Assembly (NCBI RefSeq): GCF_001688725.2
Contig: NZ_CP015401.2
Location: 62,001-126,000, forward strand
Direction of reading: 5' to 3'
Source: Bacteroides caecimuris
GTDB lineage: Bacteria; Bacteroidota; Bacteroidia; Bacteroidales; Bacteroidaceae
Length of the DNA stretch: 64,000 nt
Position 1 is the first letter of the stretch. Every line of letters begins with the position of its first letter. Positions 9,261-19,999 of this stretch are shown one piece after another. A model generated the notes under the pieces. That model ran no database searches and was not told the origin of the DNA. It saw only the letters and a program-made list of their open reading frames with translations. A program made the position numbers and the translations under genes.

Positions 9261-11510
9261 ATGAAATACTATAATATTATTTTACAGCTTGCTATAGCTG
9301 CCGGAATAACTGTATCTTGTGCGGATGCGCCTTTTGCAGAGTTCAAGACAGAGAAACCGGAGAGTCTGAAAAAGTATGAGTACTTGAACGAATATGGTGA
9401 TTTGAAAACATATATTAACCGTACCGCCCATCCCAACTTCAAGTTGGGAACGGGTGTCTCGGTTAGTGACTTCTTGAAACAAAATTTGGTTTATGCTTTG
9501 ACTGTCAATAACTATGATGATGTGACGGCAGGCAATGCCATGAAATACAGCTCATGCGTTGATGCTAAAGGAAATATGGATTTCGGTACAGTCAAGAAGT
9601 TCGTGAAGACTGCTAAAGAAGCGGGAATCAGTATTTATGGGCATACACTTTGTTGGCACTCACAACAGCAAAACACTTATTTAAGTGGTCTGATTGCGGA
9701 TAAAACGGTTGAAGTAGATCCTGGTGCAACAGAAGAAAAAGAGGATGTTCGTGTGGATTATTCAGAACTTAAGTCTTTCCCATATTGGAGTGCTGAACTT
9801 GTTCGTCCTGAAGTCAAGAATGGTGTATTGACTGTAGAAAATAGTGAAATTCGCAATAATTTTTATGATATACAATACCATGCAGCTGATAATATAGCCA
9901 CCACTAAGGGGGGGAGTTATAAGCTAACATTATATATAAAAGGAAGTTCTGCAGGCAGTCTTACTGCAGGTTTAGGTGGTTGGGGAAATGTCATAAGTAC
10001 AACGCTTAATTTTACCAATACGTGGCAAGAAGTATCAGTTGAATTGAATAACATTCCTGTAGATAAAAGTTTTGTAATATTACAGTCAGGCAATTTTGTG
10101 GGAACCTATGAAATAAAGTGGCTGAAAGTGACTCACATAGAAGCAGTTGATTCTTCTGTTTCATATGAAAGTCTTGTTACTAATGGAAATGCAGAGGGCG
10201 ATGATGTTTCTTGTTTCTTTGCCAATGAACCAACTGTTTCAGGCACTCATGCTGCTACGATTGGTGCTTCTGGTACAGGCGCTGATGGTGTAGGTCGTGC
10301 ATTTATCGTGAAATCCGGTAATAATCCTTCACAGACTTATGATACTCAGTTCTTTGTAAAATCAAGCATAGTCCTGAAAAAAGATGATATTTGCAAAATC
10401 TCATTTAAGTATAAAGCTGATAAAGCGGCTGGTTCAGAATCACAAACCCATACCACCCCCGGCGGTTATATTCATCATGATGCAGGAGTAAGTGTGAATT
10501 TCACAACTCAGTGGCAGACTTTTGAAAAGGAGTTTACGGTAACAGAACAGATGGTTACTCATGATGGCATTAAACCCTTTCAAACAATAGCATGGAATTT
10601 GGCTGTGTTTAAAGAGGCTAATACTTATTATTTTGACGACATAGAATTTTCTATTCAAAGAAAGGGAGCTGGCATTCCTCTGACTCCTGAAGAGAAAGAA
10701 GAAATCCTCACGAACGAACTGGAGCGTTGGATTAAGGGTATGTTGGAATCTTGTGACGGTTATGTTAAAGCATGGGATGTTGTGAATGAACCTATTTCCG
10801 GAAAAGATTCAGATGGGGATGGTTATTACGACCTTCAATCAGCTTCTCAACCTGATGATAACGGTGTCTCCGGTCAGAATTTCTATTGGCAGGATTATTT
10901 GGGTGATGATTACGCTCGTATTCCGATTAAGTTTGCGCGTAAGTATTTTGCGGAGTTCGGTGGTAATCCTGATGAGTTGAAGCTCTTCATTAATGACTAT
11001 AATCTGGAATCCGACGGGGATCAGAATATGAAATTAAAAAGCTTGATACATTGGATCGAACGTTGGGAATCTGACGGGGAAACAAAGGTGGACGGCATCG
11101 GTACTCAAATGCATGTATCTTACTATATGAATCCTGCTACTCAGGCTAGTAAGGAAAAAGCCATTATCGATATGTTTACCCTGTTAGCTTCTACCGGTAA
11201 GCTCATAAAGATCACAGAATTGGATATGGGTATTTTTGATGCAGCCGGTGAAACGATACTGACGGAGAATCTGACAGACGAAATGCAGCAGAATATGTCT
11301 GATTTCTATCAGTTCATTATTGAGAAATATTTTGAGATTATTCCGGTGCCACAGCAATATGGCATCACTCATTGGAGTCCGACTGACAGTCCGTCTGAAA
11401 ATTCTTTCTGGAGAAAAGGAGAGCCAATTGGTCTGTGGGATTTGAATTACAACCGCAAACCAGTCTATGTCGGTTTCCTTGAAGGTTTGAAAAATGGTAC
11501 TGCCAAATAA
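9261..11510 (+). CDS. GH10 endo-beta-1,4-xylanase with internal carbohydrate-binding insert, lipoprotein
   Basis: A 749-residue lipoprotein (lipobox VSC, Cys20). The GH10 barrel starts near 50 and shows YGHTLCWHSQQ near 124-134. It is then interrupted from about 150 to 470 by roughly 320 residues that look like two CBM4/9 or CBM22-type beta-sandwich modules, with strands such as YKLTLYIKGS and TWQEVSVELNNI. The barrel resumes at LTPEEKEEIL. The acid/base glutamate is Glu510 in DVVNEP and the nucleophile is Glu653 in ITELDMG. This split architecture is known for Xyn10C of P. bryantii and for xylan-locus GH10 enzymes of gut Bacteroides. It should cut xylan at the cell surface and feed the two SusC/SusD pairs. 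The gene follows the DUF1735 lipoprotein gene by 19 bases. Confidence 0.96.
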   Translation: MKYYNIILQLAIAAGITVSCADAPFAEFKTEKPESLKKYEYLNEYGDLKTYINRTAHPNFKLGTGVSVSDFLKQNLVYALTVNNYDDVTAGNAMKYSSCVDAKGNMDFGTVKKFVKTAKEAGISIYGHTLCWHSQQQNTYLSGLIADKTVEVDPGATEEKEDVRVDYSELKSFPYWSAELVRPEVKNGVLTVENSEIRNNFYDIQYHAADNIATTKGGSYKLTLYIKGSSAGSLTAGLGGWGNVISTTLNFTNTWQEVSVELNNIPVDKSFVILQSGNFVGTYEIKWLKVTHIEAVDSSVSYESLVTNGNAEGDDVSCFFANEPTVSGTHAATIGASGTGADGVGRAFIVKSGNNPSQTYDTQFFVKSSIVLKKDDICKISFKYKADKAAGSESQTHTTPGGYIHHDAGVSVNFTTQWQTFEKEFTVTEQMVTHDGIKPFQTIAWNLAVFKEANTYYFDDIEFSIQRKGAGIPLTPEEKEEILTNELERWIKGMLESCDGYVKAWDVVNEPISGKDSDGDGYYDLQSASQPDDNGVSGQNFYWQDYLGDDYARIPIKFARKYFAEFGGNPDELKLFINDYNLESDGDQNMKLKSLIHWIERWESDGETKVDGIGTQMHVSYYMNPATQASKEKAIIDMFTLLASTGKLIKITELDMGIFDAAGETILTENLTDEMQQNMSDFYQFIIEKYFEIIPVPQQYGITHWSPTDSPSENSFWRKGEPIGLWDLNYNRKPVYVGFLEGLKNGTAK

Positions 11511-11568
11511 ATGAGATAGAAAACTATCATGTAGTTAATGCTTATCTAGGTTAGGCATACTCGTCAGG

Positions 11569-11599
11569 ATAGCGGAATCTCGTGAAAGAGTTCCGCTAT
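11569..11599 (+). terminator. Hairpin between the xylanase and GH5-remnant genes
   Basis: Nine bases at 11569-11577 pair perfectly with 11591-11599, and CTC at 11579-11581 pairs with GAG at 11588-11590, giving a 12-bp stem with a single bulged T and a 6-base loop. The downstream run is only moderately T-rich (TCTTGTATATA). It could end the xus-xylanase transcript or act as a processing or mRNA-stability hairpin. It marks a 117-base gap in an otherwise tightly packed operon. Confidence 0.5.
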
Positions 11600-11627
11600 T
11601 CTTGTATATAAATTCAACAACGAAATC

Positions 11628-12418
11628 ATGAAAAACATACTAGCTGTTTTAACTATGTTTTGTGTGTTGTTTTCTGCTTGTACCAGGGATGAAATCCCGC
11701 AAGAGAAGAACGACAAGAAAACAGAAGAAACAACGCCCGGTGATGAGGGTGGAGATAATTCAGATGATGATGGTTGGCTAATGAACCTGTTCATATAAAA
11801 GGTACAGATGGTAAATATGGTGGTGACGGTGATGCTTGCTTTATCAATATGCAAAAGTATTTTCAGGCAATTGTTGATAAAATACGTGGAAATGCTTGTA
11901 ACAATATCATCTGGGTACCCGGATTGGGTTGGCAATCTCAGTATAGCGGCTATAAAGACCATCGTATCAAAGGAGAGAATATCGGTTATGCCGTACACTG
12001 TTATCCGGGTTGGTATGGAAGTGATGCCGAACAGGACAGTGGTGAAGGAAATGGGTCCTCTACAGGAGGGGGGTATGAACCTTTCCAGCGTGGTTGGGAC
12101 AAGCAGGTAGGTCCGGTAGCTAGTTTTGCTCCTGTCATGGTGACTGAGATAGACTGGGCACCGAAGAAATACGATGCAACATGGGGGAAAAGTATTACGG
12201 GAGTGGCGAAAGGCAAAGGTTTTGGGGCTAATTTCAAATACATAGCCGATAGGTCAGGCAACGTTTCTTGGCTGTTCTTTACTACAAAGTCTCACGAACT
12301 GGCTGCTTTTAAAGATGTAGCGGGCGAACCGGGCAATTATACCTTTTTGAATGATCCGGAAGCGTGCCCGTGGGCTATTTATCACTGGTTTAAAGAGTAT
12401 GCCGAAATAGATGAATAA
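11628..12418 (+). pseudogene. GH5-type glycanase lipoprotein, internally deleted and frameshifted
   Basis: An ATG at 11628 starts a normal lipoprotein leader (lipobox FSAC, Cys18, then TRDEIPQE) and an acidic linker ending SDDDGW. The frame then closes at a TAA at 11797-11799. In another frame, from about 11771, the sequence WLANEPVHI opens and runs to 12418. It contains the GH5 acid/base motif NEP, a YAVHCYPGW strand and the nucleophile motif VMVTEIDW. The whole barrel half that should precede NEP is missing, and a stop lies directly upstream in the second frame. The simplest reading is a deletion of several hundred bases that joined the linker to the acid/base strand and shifted the frame. 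A TTG at 11774 could start a 214-residue fragment, but it would have half a barrel and no export signal. Confidence 0.8.
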
Positions 12419-12421
12419 TAA

Positions 12422-14356
<1,935 letters not shown>

Positions 14357-14363
14357 AAAGGAT

Positions 14364-15751
14364 ATGAATTTGAAAGCAAAACTTGTGGCGGCATTATTGC
14401 TGCTTGGAGGTGCTCTACCCCATGAGGCAGGAGCGCAAAATCCGATTGTGCAAACCTGTTATACGTCGGATCCTGCTCCTATGGTGCATGATGGCACATT
14501 GTATGTCTATACAGGACATGATGAAGATAAGGCTGATTTTTTCTGGATGCAGGAATGGCGCGTGTATTCTACCAAAGATATGGTGAACTGGACTGACCAT
14601 GGCTCTCCTCTTGCCATCGAATCATTCGACTGGGCGGACGACCGTGCCTGGGCGGCACAATGCATCGAACGCAATGGTAAATTTTATTGGTATGTCTGTT
14701 TGCACTCTAAACTGACCAATACGATGGCAATCGGTGTGGCGGTAGGCGATTCACCTGTCGGTCCTTTTAAGGATGCCATCGGTAAACCCCTTTATGACGG
14801 GAGCTGGGATTATATAGATCCTACCGTATATATAGATGATGACGGTCGTGCTTATCTGTATTGGGGAAATCCGAATATCTATTATGCGGAATTGAATGAA
14901 GATATGATTTCCTTGAAAGGTGAAGTGGGTAAACTGCAACAGACTGTTGAGAGCTTTGGTGCACCCAATCCGGAAAAGCGTGTCAAAGGTGTTAAGTATA
15001 AAGATACTTATACAGAAGGTCCATGGCTTCATAAACGGGAAGGAAAATATTATCTTCTTTATGCTGCCGGAGGTGTCCCCGAACATATTGCCTATTTCAT
15101 GAGCGACGGACCTCTTGGTCCGTGGAAGTATATGGGAGAAATCATGCCTTTACAAGATACGGGCTCGTTTACTAACCATTGTGGAGTGATAGACTATAAA
15201 GGCAATTCTTATTTCTTCTATCATACGGGTAAGCTGCCGGGTGGTGGAGGCTTCGGGCGAAGTGCGGCGGTGGAGCAATTTAAGTATAACGCTGACGGCA
15301 CTTTCCCGATTATTAATGCTACCCGGGAAGGGGTATCACCGGTAGGCACGCTCAATCCTTACGAAAGGGTGGAAGCTGAAACAATCGCTTTTTCTGAAGG
15401 TGTGAAGTCCGAACTTAATGCGAAAACCGGTATATATATATATCTGAAATTCATAATGGAGATTATATAAAGGTACGTGAGGTGGATTTCGGCAATAAAT
15501 CCCCCAAACGGTTCACTGCTACCGTTGCCAGTGCCCTTCGTGGCGGGACACTTGAAGTACGTACAGACAGCATAAACGGACCATTAATGGCGGAACTGAC
15601 TATTCCTTCAACGGGCGGTTGGGAATGCTGGAAAACATTGCAGGCTGATATTGTAAAACCGGTCACAGGAATACAAGATATTTATTTTGTATTCAAAGGC
15701 CGTAAAGGCTGCAAACTGTTTAACTTTGATTGGTACAAGTTTAACAGATAA
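14364..15751 (+). pseudogene. GH43-CBM6 arabinofuranosidase/xylosidase split by a TA-repeat frameshift
   Basis: I place the start at ATG 14364, after GAAAAGGA, because a signal peptide (MNLKAKLVAALLLLGG, then GAQNP) begins there. The five-bladed GH43 domain (about 25-310) has the catalytic Asp in SDPAPMVHDG, an Asp in YIDPTVYIDDDG and the acid Glu in YTEGPWL. The frame closes at 15470, but CBM6 sequence continues in another frame to 15751 (SEIHNGDYIKVREVDFG, then FNFDWYKF). The break falls in an alternating TA run at 15431-15443. Removing one TA unit joins KTGIYI to SEIHNGDY in frame, the expected CBM6 sequence. As it stands the GH43 domain is complete and only the binding module is lost, so activity may remain. 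This could be a real lesion, a switch, or a sequencing error. Confidence 0.85.
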
Positions 15752-15760
15752 ACATGCCAG

Positions 15761-15800
15761 AGAGCAGTTGGGTTACTCTTCCTTTTTACTCAACTGCTCT
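15761..15800. terminator. Possible convergent terminator between the GH43 and HTCS genes
   Basis: AGAGCAGTTG at 15761-15770 pairs perfectly with CAACTGCTCT at 15791-15800 around a 20-base T-rich loop. It overlaps the last codons of the sensor gene and lies just after the GH43-CBM6 stop, between two converging genes. The stem is only 10 bp and no long T run follows, so this is tentative. Confidence 0.35.
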
Positions 15801-18800
15801 TTCATATACATGGAAGGCGGAACTCCGTATAGCTCTTTAAATGTAGTCGAAAAATTATTCGGGTCGTTGAATCCTGTTAGCATAGCAATCTCGGAGATTG
15901 TATGCTGCTTTTCAGACAGTAAGCGTGCGGCTTCTTTCAATCGTATGTTGCGTATAAAATCACGCGTTGTCTGGTTGGTGAGTTCTTTGAGTTTGCGGTG
16001 CAGGTGCACGCGGCTTATGCCTACCTCGTTGGTAATCTGCTCGATGGTCAAGTTCGGATTGCTTATATTATCATTGATCACTTTCATGACACGTTCCATC
16101 AACTTTTCATCGGGTGATTTCACTTCCAGTTTCTGAACCTTGTTCTCCTGATTTTGCTGACCTGCAAATACTTTGCGTAACTGCTGCCGTATATTAATCA
16201 GATTTTCTACCGTCTTTTGCAGGATTTCGATATTGAATGGCTTCATGATATAGGCGTCGGCTCCTGTATTCAGACCTTCAAGGTTGTCTTCTTCCCTCGT
16301 TTTCGCGGTAAGCAGAATGACTGGGATATGGTTGAGGTTTACATTCTGCTTGATTTTCCGGCATAAGGTAAGTCCGTCCATTTCGGGCATCATGATGTCA
16401 CTAATGACTAAATCCGGAGCCTTTTTAAATATTTGCTCTAATGCTTCTTTACCGTTACGGCTTTCCATGATATGAAATTTGTCTCCAAACTCCTGCGCTA
16501 TATAATTTCGGATTTCTTCGTCGTCCTCTACAATTAATACGTGATATTTAGTTTTTACCCTGACTTTCTTTTCTTCCTCATTTTCTATAATGGGAGAGAT
16601 GACAGGAACAGTTGGTGCGGCTACAGTTACCTTTTGCTCATTGTTGTCAACTTCTTCAGGCCGTAGATGCTTGTTACCCAACGGTAATCGGATAATGAAA
16701 CGGCAACCCGGTTGTTCTTTATTATTTTCTACATAGATAATTCCATGATGTAATTCCACTAATGAACGAGTCAGATGTAATCCTATTCCTGTTCCGCCTT
16801 TCGGATTCTGTTGGCTGTTACGTATCTGATAGAAACGATCGAAGATACGTTCTTTTTCCTGTTCATCGATGCCTGTTCCGGTATCCGCGATAATTATTTC
16901 GGCATATTGTTTCAAGGGATCGGGCAGTGTATTGTCTTCTCCCGTACGGATGGTAATATCTATGTTTCCTTTTTCGGGAGTAAACTTGAAGGCATTAGAC
17001 AGAATATTCAGGATAATCTTATCAAAATTACCTGTGTCTACCCATACATTCAGTTCCGGGAGCGTACTGTGAAGTTGCAGCCGGATATTTTTTGTATTTG
17101 CCTGTTGACCGAACGTGGTACATAAATCCTCTATAAAAGGAATAATATTGGTCTCCCGGAACATCAGGAACATTTGTCCTTTATCAATTTTCCGGATATC
17201 CATTAGCTGATTGACAAGATTCAGAATACGTTCCGCATTTCTGTAGATAATATGGTATATTTTCAGGCGTTCATTGTTCTCCTCATTCTTAATCAGTTTC
17301 TGTAGAGGACTGATGATTAGAGACATCGGAGTGCGTATCTCATGAGAGATGTTGATAAAGAACTGCAGTTTTGCTTCATTGATTTGTTCGGCATGGATAT
17401 GTTGCAGCATTTCCTGATGCATTCTGTACCGATGTCTGATTTGAAGAATAATGATAAATATAATGGTCAGTAATAATAAGGAGTAGATAACTTTGGCCCA
17501 CCATGAAGCATACCATGCAGGAGATATAAAGATGGTGATTTCCTTTATATTTGAATACACAGTGTTGTCTTTTGCTCTGATTTTAAAGTTATAGGTGCCG
17601 GGTTTCAGATTGCTGAATGAGATACGGTTTACACCTTTGGGCAGGCTAATCCATTTTTCATCGTTGATAGAATAAAGGTAGTTGATGTGTTCGGGGGCAT
17701 TCAATTCCAGAGTGGCAAACTCGATGCTGAACACATTGTCTTTATAAGATAGATAAAACTCTTTTGCGTTGAATACGGGGCAGTTGATAATATTGTGAAT
17801 ACCGGATTTCATTCCTTTTCTAACCGGATTGTTATGCAGGAAAAAGTCGGTAATCCGGATATTCCATGTTTTTGCCGGATTGATAATGTCTTGCGGATTG
17901 AAATAGGTGATACCATTCATTCCGCCAAACCAAATAATGCCTTGTTTATCTTTGAAGGAGGCATTCTTGTAGAACTCATTTCCCTGTAATCCGTCGCTGA
18001 CATAATAATTGATAAATTTGTTGTTTTTCTTTTGGAATTGGGAAATTCCGGCATTGGTGCTTATCCAAAGAAAATCCTTTCCTTCTCCTTGTATGGCATA
18101 TATTGTATTACTGGGCAATCCGTCGGCAGTCGTATAAGTGGTTAGTTCTTTCGTTTTTTTATTCCAACCGGATAATCCTTCGGAACTGCCCAACCAGACA
18201 ACTCCGTCGGCATCTTCAAAGATTGAATAAATAACATTTTGTGAGAGTATCTTATGACTTTGGAAATCAGGACTGTCGAGGTCTATACAGTTGACGCCGT
18301 CGTAAGTTCCGACATACAGTTTATTATCATCGGAATAGTGCAGGCAACCTATCCATTCGTTGATTAGAGATGTCTGAGATTGTACGGAGGTAAATTCTTT
18401 CGTTTTCAGGTCGTAGTAGAACAAACCGAATCCCATTGTCGCAATCCAAAGACGTTTGTTTTTATCTTCAGCGAAGTCGTATACACGTTGGATATAGTTG
18501 TTGTTCTTATCTACCAGTTTGTATTGGTAATCGCACAGTCCTGTCTGTTTGTTCAGCTTTCCCATACCGTTGATAAAGGATCCGACCCACATATTGTGTT
18601 CGGAGTCTTCGTACAATTTAATAACAGTTGAGGGTACTGAATGAGGATGGGCGGTGTGTGAGAAATGTTTGGCCGGCTCCAGCTTTTCCGTAAGGGCATA
18701 AATACCGTCGTTATCCGTTCCTACCCATAGAGTCCCGTTATTATCTTTACAGAATGAAGTAATGCAACAGGAACCGATGCAATTTTTATCTGTTGATTTA

Positions 18801-19792
18801 TGTCCGATATACTTAAAGCTGTTGGTGCGGGCCGGAATTAATATGACTCCTTTCTGATAAACAGCTAGCCATAAGTTGCCCGAATTGTCCTTTAGGATGG
18901 AGTGTATTTTCGAGTTTCCCGAATCGAAATAATTATTGTCAAACTTGTATTCGGAGATTTCGTGTGTCTGGATATTATAAATGACTACTCCCTTGCCGTC
19001 AGTGCCGATATACAATTCATTGGGTATACCGGAATAAAGGAAGCAAACAGGGAGTTCTCCTTTCTCTTTCAAATTGACCGGAACAAAGGTTTTACGTTCT
19101 TTATCGTAAATGAATAGTCCTTTTCGTATACTTCCTGCATAAATGTTGCCTCGCTGGTCCTCGCATATACTTTTGACGTATCCGTTGTCTTTAGACAAGT
19201 GTAGCGTGAGCTGATTGTCGGGAGTGAGTTGATATACTCCTTCTTCCCCTTTTGCCATCCATACATTTTGTTTTTTATCTTCAAACAGACTTCCGGGTGA
19301 AGTGACTGCAATATCGGCTTTTCGGACAGTCAACAGATGGTCTTTGATGTCCAGCTTGTACAATACATTTCCGGATACCCATATCTCTCCGTTTTTTCGC
19401 TCGATGAAAGAATTAATGTTGCTTTCAAGCGTTTCTTTGGTATCTTCCCATTTGGCAAGTGGAGTAAAATTGTCCGTGGCCGGATCATACATTTGAATCC
19501 CTATATATGTGCCGATAAGCAAATGACCCTTGCTGTCTTCAAAAACAGTACGAACAAAATTGTGGGCTAATGAATGTTCGTTATCGGGCTCATGTTTGTA
19601 TATGGTAAATTTAGCACCGTCATAACGGTTCAGGCCATCTTCTGTTGCAACCCAAATGAAACCGTTCCGGTCTTGATATATTTGATTAATCAGACTGCTG
19701 GAGAGCTCTTTGTCAGTAGTGAATAACTTAGGAGATTGTCCGTTGCATAACAAAGAAAACAATAATAATAGAAAAGTGAATACATTTCTCAT
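15773..19792 (-). CDS. Hybrid two-component system sensor/regulator (HTCS) of the xylan locus
   Basis: A 1339-residue one-protein signalling system. Domains in order are a signal peptide (1-19), about 14 Reg_prop propeller repeats (30-690, e.g. GFIWVATEDGLNRYDG), a Y_Y_Y domain (about 700-760), a transmembrane helix (about 762-785), HisKA with phospho-acceptor His817 in ISHEIRTP, HATPase (IADTGTGIDEQEKERIF and GGTGIGLHL), a receiver with phospho-acceptor Asp1132 in ISDIMMPEMDG, and a C-terminal AraC-type helix-turn-helix (about 1235-1335, FNDPNNFSTTFKELYG). The periplasmic propeller should bind a xylan-derived oligosaccharide and switch on the neighbouring genes. It converges with the GH43-CBM6 gene. 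All key residues are present. A CAAAGAAA at 19818-19825 could be a weak -7 box, but the promoter is not clear. Confidence 0.95.
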   Translation of the reverse strand: MRNVFTFLLLLFSLLCNGQSPKLFTTDKELSSSLINQIYQDRNGFIWVATEDGLNRYDGAKFTIYKHEPDNEHSLAHNFVRTVFEDSKGHLLIGTYIGIQMYDPATDNFTPLAKWEDTKETLESNINSFIERKNGEIWVSGNVLYKLDIKDHLLTVRKADIAVTSPGSLFEDKKQNVWMAKGEEGVYQLTPDNQLTLHLSKDNGYVKSICEDQRGNIYAGSIRKGLFIYDKERKTFVPVNLKEKGELPVCFLYSGIPNELYIGTDGKGVVIYNIQTHEISEYKFDNNYFDSGNSKIHSILKDNSGNLWLAVYQKGVILIPARTNSFKYIGHKSTDKNCIGSCCITSFCKDNNGTLWVGTDNDGIYALTEKLEPAKHFSHTAHPHSVPSTVIKLYEDSEHNMWVGSFINGMGKLNKQTGLCDYQYKLVDKNNNYIQRVYDFAEDKNKRLWIATMGFGLFYYDLKTKEFTSVQSQTSLINEWIGCLHYSDDNKLYVGTYDGVNCIDLDSPDFQSHKILSQNVIYSIFEDADGVVWLGSSEGLSGWNKKTKELTTYTTADGLPSNTIYAIQGEGKDFLWISTNAGISQFQKKNNKFINYYVSDGLQGNEFYKNASFKDKQGIIWFGGMNGITYFNPQDIINPAKTWNIRITDFFLHNNPVRKGMKSGIHNIINCPVFNAKEFYLSYKDNVFSIEFATLELNAPEHINYLYSINDEKWISLPKGVNRISFSNLKPGTYNFKIRAKDNTVYSNIKEITIFISPAWYASWWAKVIYSLLLLTIIFIIILQIRHRYRMHQEMLQHIHAEQINEAKLQFFINISHEIRTPMSLIISPLQKLIKNEENNERLKIYHIIYRNAERILNLVNQLMDIRKIDKGQMFLMFRETNIIPFIEDLCTTFGQQANTKNIRLQLHSTLPELNVWVDTGNFDKIILNILSNAFKFTPEKGNIDITIRTGEDNTLPDPLKQYAEIIIADTGTGIDEQEKERIFDRFYQIRNSQQNPKGGTGIGLHLTRSLVELHHGIIYVENNKEQPGCRFIIRLPLGNKHLRPEEVDNNEQKVTVAAPTVPVISPIIENEEEKKVRVKTKYHVLIVEDDEEIRNYIAQEFGDKFHIMESRNGKEALEQIFKKAPDLVISDIMMPEMDGLTLCRKIKQNVNLNHIPVILLTAKTREEDNLEGLNTGADAYIMKPFNIEILQKTVENLINIRQQLRKVFAGQQNQENKVQKLEVKSPDEKLMERVMKVINDNISNPNLTIEQITNEVGISRVHLHRKLKELTNQTTRDFIRNIRLKEAARLLSEKQHTISEIAMLTGFNDPNNFSTTFKELYGVPPSMYMKEQLSKKEE

Positions 19793-19960
19793 AGTTTATA
19801 GATCGTTGTTGGTAGCACAAAGAAAACTAAAAACCTACATATAACCTAATAAAAGATGAATATTTTCATTAGGCTTCGGGAGTACAATCGGATGTTGTAA
19901 CATCGTTGGTGAATAATGTAACATGAGAAAAGATTGACCTACCACCCCGTCCTTCGGACA

Positions 19961-19982
19961 CCCCTCCTTCCTGAAGGAGGGG
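19961..19982. repeat. GC-rich hairpin of a type interspersed in Bacteroides genomes
   Basis: CCCCTCCTTC at 19961-19970 pairs with GAAGGAGGGG at 19973-19982 with a 2-base loop, next to CCGTCCTTCGGACACC. It lies 18 bases beyond the GH95 stop codon and 170 bases before the sensor gene. It may act as a terminator for GH95 transcription. My recollection is that near-identical hairpins occur between many Bacteroides genes, but I could not count copies here. Confidence 0.45.
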
Positions 19983-19999
19983 AAGCCATGCGGACGAAC

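Noticed and set aside
11774..12418. A functional 214-residue gene starting at TTG 11774
   Set aside because: It would lack half of the GH5 barrel and an export signal, and no ribosome-binding site precedes the TTG. It is better read as part of a pseudogene.
15482..15751. An 89-residue separate gene starting at GTG 15482
   Set aside because: Its sequence is the second half of a CBM6 module and continues the GH43 gene after the TA-repeat frameshift. It has no start signal of its own.
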